In this document: positions 7,123 through 8,741 of the stretch, in pieces
Layout of the letters: each line of letters begins with the position of its first letter
Position numbering within the stretch: position 1 is the stretch's first letter
Origin: Syntrophobacterales bacterium
GTDB lineage: Bacteria > Desulfobacterota > Syntrophobacteria > BM002
DNA length: 8,741 bases
Direction of reading: 5' to 3'
Assembly: GCA_030601545.1 (NCBI GenBank)
Contig: JAUVTM010000071.1
Location: 1 to 8,741, forward strand
Notes under the pieces: model-generated
What the model saw: only the letters and a program-made list of their open reading frames with translations
Databases searched by the model: none
Told to the model about the DNA's origin: nothing
Made by a program: the position numbers and the translations under genes

Positions 7123-8063
7123 ACACGACAACACCGAGCAAATTGGAAAAAATCTTGGCAGAAGGACACTTTGCCGTCACCTCAGAATGTGGTCCGCCTC
7201 GTGGCGTCAACGGAGAGGTGGTGGAAGAGAAGGCAAACCTCATCAAGGACCACGTGGATGCGATAAACGTCACCGACAACCAGACTTCGGTAGTGCGGTT
7301 GTGTAGTCTGGCCGCTTGCATCCGCATCAAGCAAATGGGGTTGGAGCCGGTATTGCAGATGGTTACCAGAGACCGAAACCGCATCGGTATCCAAAGTGAT
7401 ATCCTCGGAGCCGCCTCATTCGGCATTGATAATATCCTCTGTCTCACTGGGGACCATCAACACTTTGGCGATCACCCCCAGGCTATCAATGTCTTTGACC
7501 TCGACTCCACCCAACTGATTCAGACGGTCAAGCTCATGCGGGATGAGGGTCAACTACTCGGCGGCTTTGAAATGAAAGAGCGCCCGAATATGTTCATCGG
7601 TGCCGCTGCAAATCCTTTTGCCGACCCTTTTGAAATTCGGGTGGCGCGTCTGGCCAAAAAGGTGGCGGCCGGTTGCCAGTTCATTCAGACCCAGTGCATC
7701 TACAACATGGAAAAGTTCAAGACCTGGATGCAGCAGGTTCGCGACCAGGGATTGCACGAGAAAGTGGCCATCCTTGCAGGCCTCACGCCGATGAAAAATG
7801 TGGGCATGGCCAAATATATGAAAAACCGGGTCCCGGGTATTGACGTTCCTGACGAAATTATTGAGCGGTTGGCCGCTGTCCCGAAAGAAAAACAAGCTGA
7901 TGAGGGAATCAAAATCTGCATCGAGCAGATCGAGGAATTGAAAGAAGAGGAAGGGATCAGGGGCTTTCACATCATGGCCATTGAATGGGAGGAGAAGGTT
8001 CCGGAGATTGTTGAGATGGCAGGTCTTTACCCGAGGCCCACAGTGGAGATCAGCGCAAATTAA
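7119..8063 (+). CDS. metF: Methylenetetrahydrofolate reductase MetF
   Basis: FAD-dependent reductase of the TIM-barrel MTHFR family, 314 residues (usual for bacterial MetF). It converts 5,10-methylene-THF to 5-methyl-THF in the methyl branch of the Wood-Ljungdahl pathway, or the reverse in organisms oxidising acetate or other acids to CO2. Motifs: FAVTSECGPPRGVNGE, with E23 at the position of the catalytic Glu of E. coli MetF; TRDRNRIGIQSDILGA (83-98); NILCLTGDH with D112 in the flavin/folate site; FIGAAANPFADP; and FIQTQCIYN (188-196). The ATG sits in an ATGA overlap with metV, and a weak purine-rich GAGAGGA precedes it, so translation is probably coupled to metV. Short MetF proteins paired with MetV are thought to take electrons through the MetV/Hdr route rather than only from NAD(P)H. 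The physiological donor here is inferred from context. No frameshift or missing key residue was noticed. Confidence 0.96.
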   Translation: MNTTTPSKLEKILAEGHFAVTSECGPPRGVNGEVVEEKANLIKDHVDAINVTDNQTSVVRLCSLAACIRIKQMGLEPVLQMVTRDRNRIGIQSDILGAASFGIDNILCLTGDHQHFGDHPQAINVFDLDSTQLIQTVKLMRDEGQLLGGFEMKERPNMFIGAAANPFADPFEIRVARLAKKVAAGCQFIQTQCIYNMEKFKTWMQQVRDQGLHEKVAILAGLTPMKNVGMAKYMKNRVPGIDVPDEIIERLAAVPKEKQADEGIKICIEQIEELKEEEGIRGFHIMAIEWEEKVPEIVEMAGLYPRPTVEISAN

Positions 8064-8103
8064 GGCAGTCTTAACGAAACGTCTCATAATAGGAGGTCTT
8101 GAA

Positions 8104-8487
8104 ATGTCAAAGAAATATGTTTTGATCGTTGACGACGATCCTGATCTGGTGGAAACTGTGTGCATGATGCTGGAGGACAAGGGCTACGAAGTGGGGAAGG
8201 CCTATGATGGTGTCGAGGGCGAAGAGGCCATCAAGGAACGCCACCCCGACCTTCTGGTTTTGGACGTAATGATGCCCAGAAAAGACGGATACCAGCTCTG
8301 CGCTGAACTGAAGGCTGACAGTGCGACTAGGGACATCCCGGTTATCCTGCTAACTGCAGTGGGTGAAGCCGTGCCAACGACCAGCTATACCCATGCCCAG
8401 GGAATGTCAACCGAGGCGGAGGAATACATTCCCAAGCCGGTGGACAGCAAGACCCTGGTAGAGGCAGTAGAAAGCTTCTTTGGCTAG
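8104..8487 (+). CDS. Stand-alone response-regulator receiver domain protein
   Basis: 127-residue CheY-like receiver with no output domain. Signature residues are all present: acidic cluster D10-D11-D12 (VLIVDDDPD), phospho-acceptor D54 in LVLDVMMPRKDGY, T84 in PVILLTA, and K111-P112 in EYIPKPVD. It begins at ATG 8104, preceded by a strong AGGAGG (8091-8096) at seven bases. The open frame extends upstream into metF, but only this start has a proper ribosome-binding site and gives a normal receiver N-terminus. It lies 40 bases after metF with no terminator between, so it is probably co-transcribed. As a single-domain receiver it would act by protein-protein contact or as a phospho-relay intermediate; its histidine kinase is not in the window. 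Residues ~85-106 (VGEAVPTTSYTHAQGMSTEA) form a longer loop than in CheY, a feature of some receivers in anaerobes. Its link to one-carbon metabolism is unproven. Confidence 0.95.
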   Translation: MSKKYVLIVDDDPDLVETVCMMLEDKGYEVGKAYDGVEGEEAIKERHPDLLVLDVMMPRKDGYQLCAELKADSATRDIPVILLTAVGEAVPTTSYTHAQGMSTEAEEYIPKPVDSKTLVEAVESFFG

Positions 8488-8633
8488 TTTCCATCCATAA
8501 ATGGCCCTTTGCTCCGCCGCAGGCGGATCAATCTTCTGGATTTCTGGTTTGGCGTACGTGAAGTACGCCTCCGCGCAATCCCTTGATTTCCTTGACCTTG
8601 CGGCAAGTTGCTCATTTATGAATTGGAAACTCC
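8485..8633 (+). repeat. Imperfect ~149-bp palindromic intergenic element (MITE/REP-like)
   Basis: Outer arms: TAGTTTCCATCCATAAATG (8485-8503) pairs, with small gaps, with CATTTATGAATTGGAAACTCC (8613-8633). CATAAATG/CATTTATG and GTTTCC/GGAAAC are exact complements. Inner parts also correspond (CCGCAGG near 8515-8523 with CCTTGCGG near 8596-8603). The centre is a perfect hairpin GGCGTAC (8551-8557), loop GTGAA, GTACGCC (8563-8569). The midpoints of the whole element and of the central hairpin coincide near 8560. The left end overlaps the stop codon of the receiver gene. The symmetry suggests a large cruciform or foldback transcript, or a miniature mobile element. No transposase is present, and copies elsewhere cannot be tested from this window. 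Confidence 0.6.
8513..8527 (+). repeat. Local perfect hairpin TCCGCC-GCA-GGCGGA
   Basis: A six-base stem with a three-base loop, 26 bases after the receiver stop codon. It could help stabilise the 3' end of the transcript or end transcription, but no T-run follows it, so it is not a classical intrinsic terminator. It lies within the left half of the larger palindrome. Confidence 0.5.
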
Positions 8634-8656
8634 AGCTAGCGTCTTACGGAGTTTCC
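8625..8656 (+). repeat. Inverted repeat GGAAACTCC / GGAGTTTCC
   Basis: GGAAACTCC (8625-8633) and GGAGTTTCC (8648-8656) are exact 9-base complements around a 14-base loop. The first arm is also the outer right arm of the ~149-bp palindrome, so it could pair with either partner. No T-run directly follows. The remaining bases to 8741 hold no gene or site I can support. Confidence 0.5.
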
Positions 8657-8741
8657 GGATGGACACTAACTCATATCTTCCTCGATTTTTACTCTGGTCA
8701 TTGTACAGAAAACCACTTATGATGAGAACCAGCCGCGTTCA

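Noticed and set aside
7981..8103. N-terminal extension of the receiver protein into metF
   Set aside because: The frame is open upstream, but the extension overlaps the conserved metF 3' end, has no receiver homology, and the AGGAGG lies just before ATG 8104.
8513..8527. Intrinsic terminator after the receiver gene
   Set aside because: The stem is good but is followed by TCAATCTT rather than a T-run. The only T-run (8686-8690) has no adjacent hairpin.
8501..8722. 73-residue open frame downstream of the receiver gene
   Set aside because: It lies across the palindromic repeat, has no ribosome-binding site and has no recognisable domain; it is most likely non-coding.
8720..8741. Possible start of a further gene (ATGATGAGAACC) at the window edge
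   Set aside because: No ribosome-binding site precedes it and only a few codons are visible.

Overview
The window is one co-directional run of genes on the + strand. It encodes the back half of a heterodisulfide-reductase-like (Hdr) electron-transfer and methylene-tetrahydrofolate reductase (MetVF) locus. The order is hdrA (5' end outside the window), mvhD-1, hdrA-2, mvhD-2, metV, metF, then a stand-alone response-regulator receiver. This gene set is typical of anaerobes that use the Wood-Ljungdahl (acetyl-CoA) pathway. The roughly 1000-residue double-module HdrA proteins, the selenoproteins and the moderately high GC content suggest a sulfate-reducing or syntrophic Desulfobacterota (former Deltaproteobacteria). 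That taxonomic call is inference.

The most striking content is two in-frame UGA codons. One is at codon 68 of mvhD-1 (2371-2373) and the other at codon 16 of mvhD-2 (6047-6049). Each replaces a cysteine of the conserved MvhD/FlpD Fe-S motif set, each reading frame continues with unmistakable MvhD sequence, and each UGA is followed at the right distance by a stem-loop that fits a bacterial SECIS element. Both genes are therefore best annotated as selenoproteins; read conventionally, each would look like a broken gene. The two selenocysteines sit at different positions of the same motif set.

Layout: 1-2136 hdrA-1 (C-terminal ~711 residues); 2170-2928 mvhD-1 with a fused C-terminal winged-helix-like domain; 2973-6002 hdrA-2 (complete, 1009 residues); 6002-6457 mvhD-2; 6454-7122 metV; 7119-8063 metF; 8104-8487 receiver protein; 8488-8741 non-coding, mostly a ~149-bp imperfect palindrome centred near 8560. 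From hdrA-2 to metF the genes overlap by 1 or 4 bases, so they are probably translationally coupled.

How they may work together: HdrA carries FAD and several [4Fe-4S] clusters and is the electron-bifurcating or -confurcating hub in Hdr complexes. MvhD passes electrons between HdrA and a partner oxidoreductase. MetV and MetF form the methylene-THF reductase, the partner module known from the acetogen Moorella (HdrCBA-MvhD-MetVF). Here the HdrA-MvhD pair is present twice in tandem before one MetVF pair, which suggests an enlarged or two-branched electron-transfer complex. HdrB and HdrC, the hydrogenase or dehydrogenase partner, and the selenocysteine machinery are not in the window.
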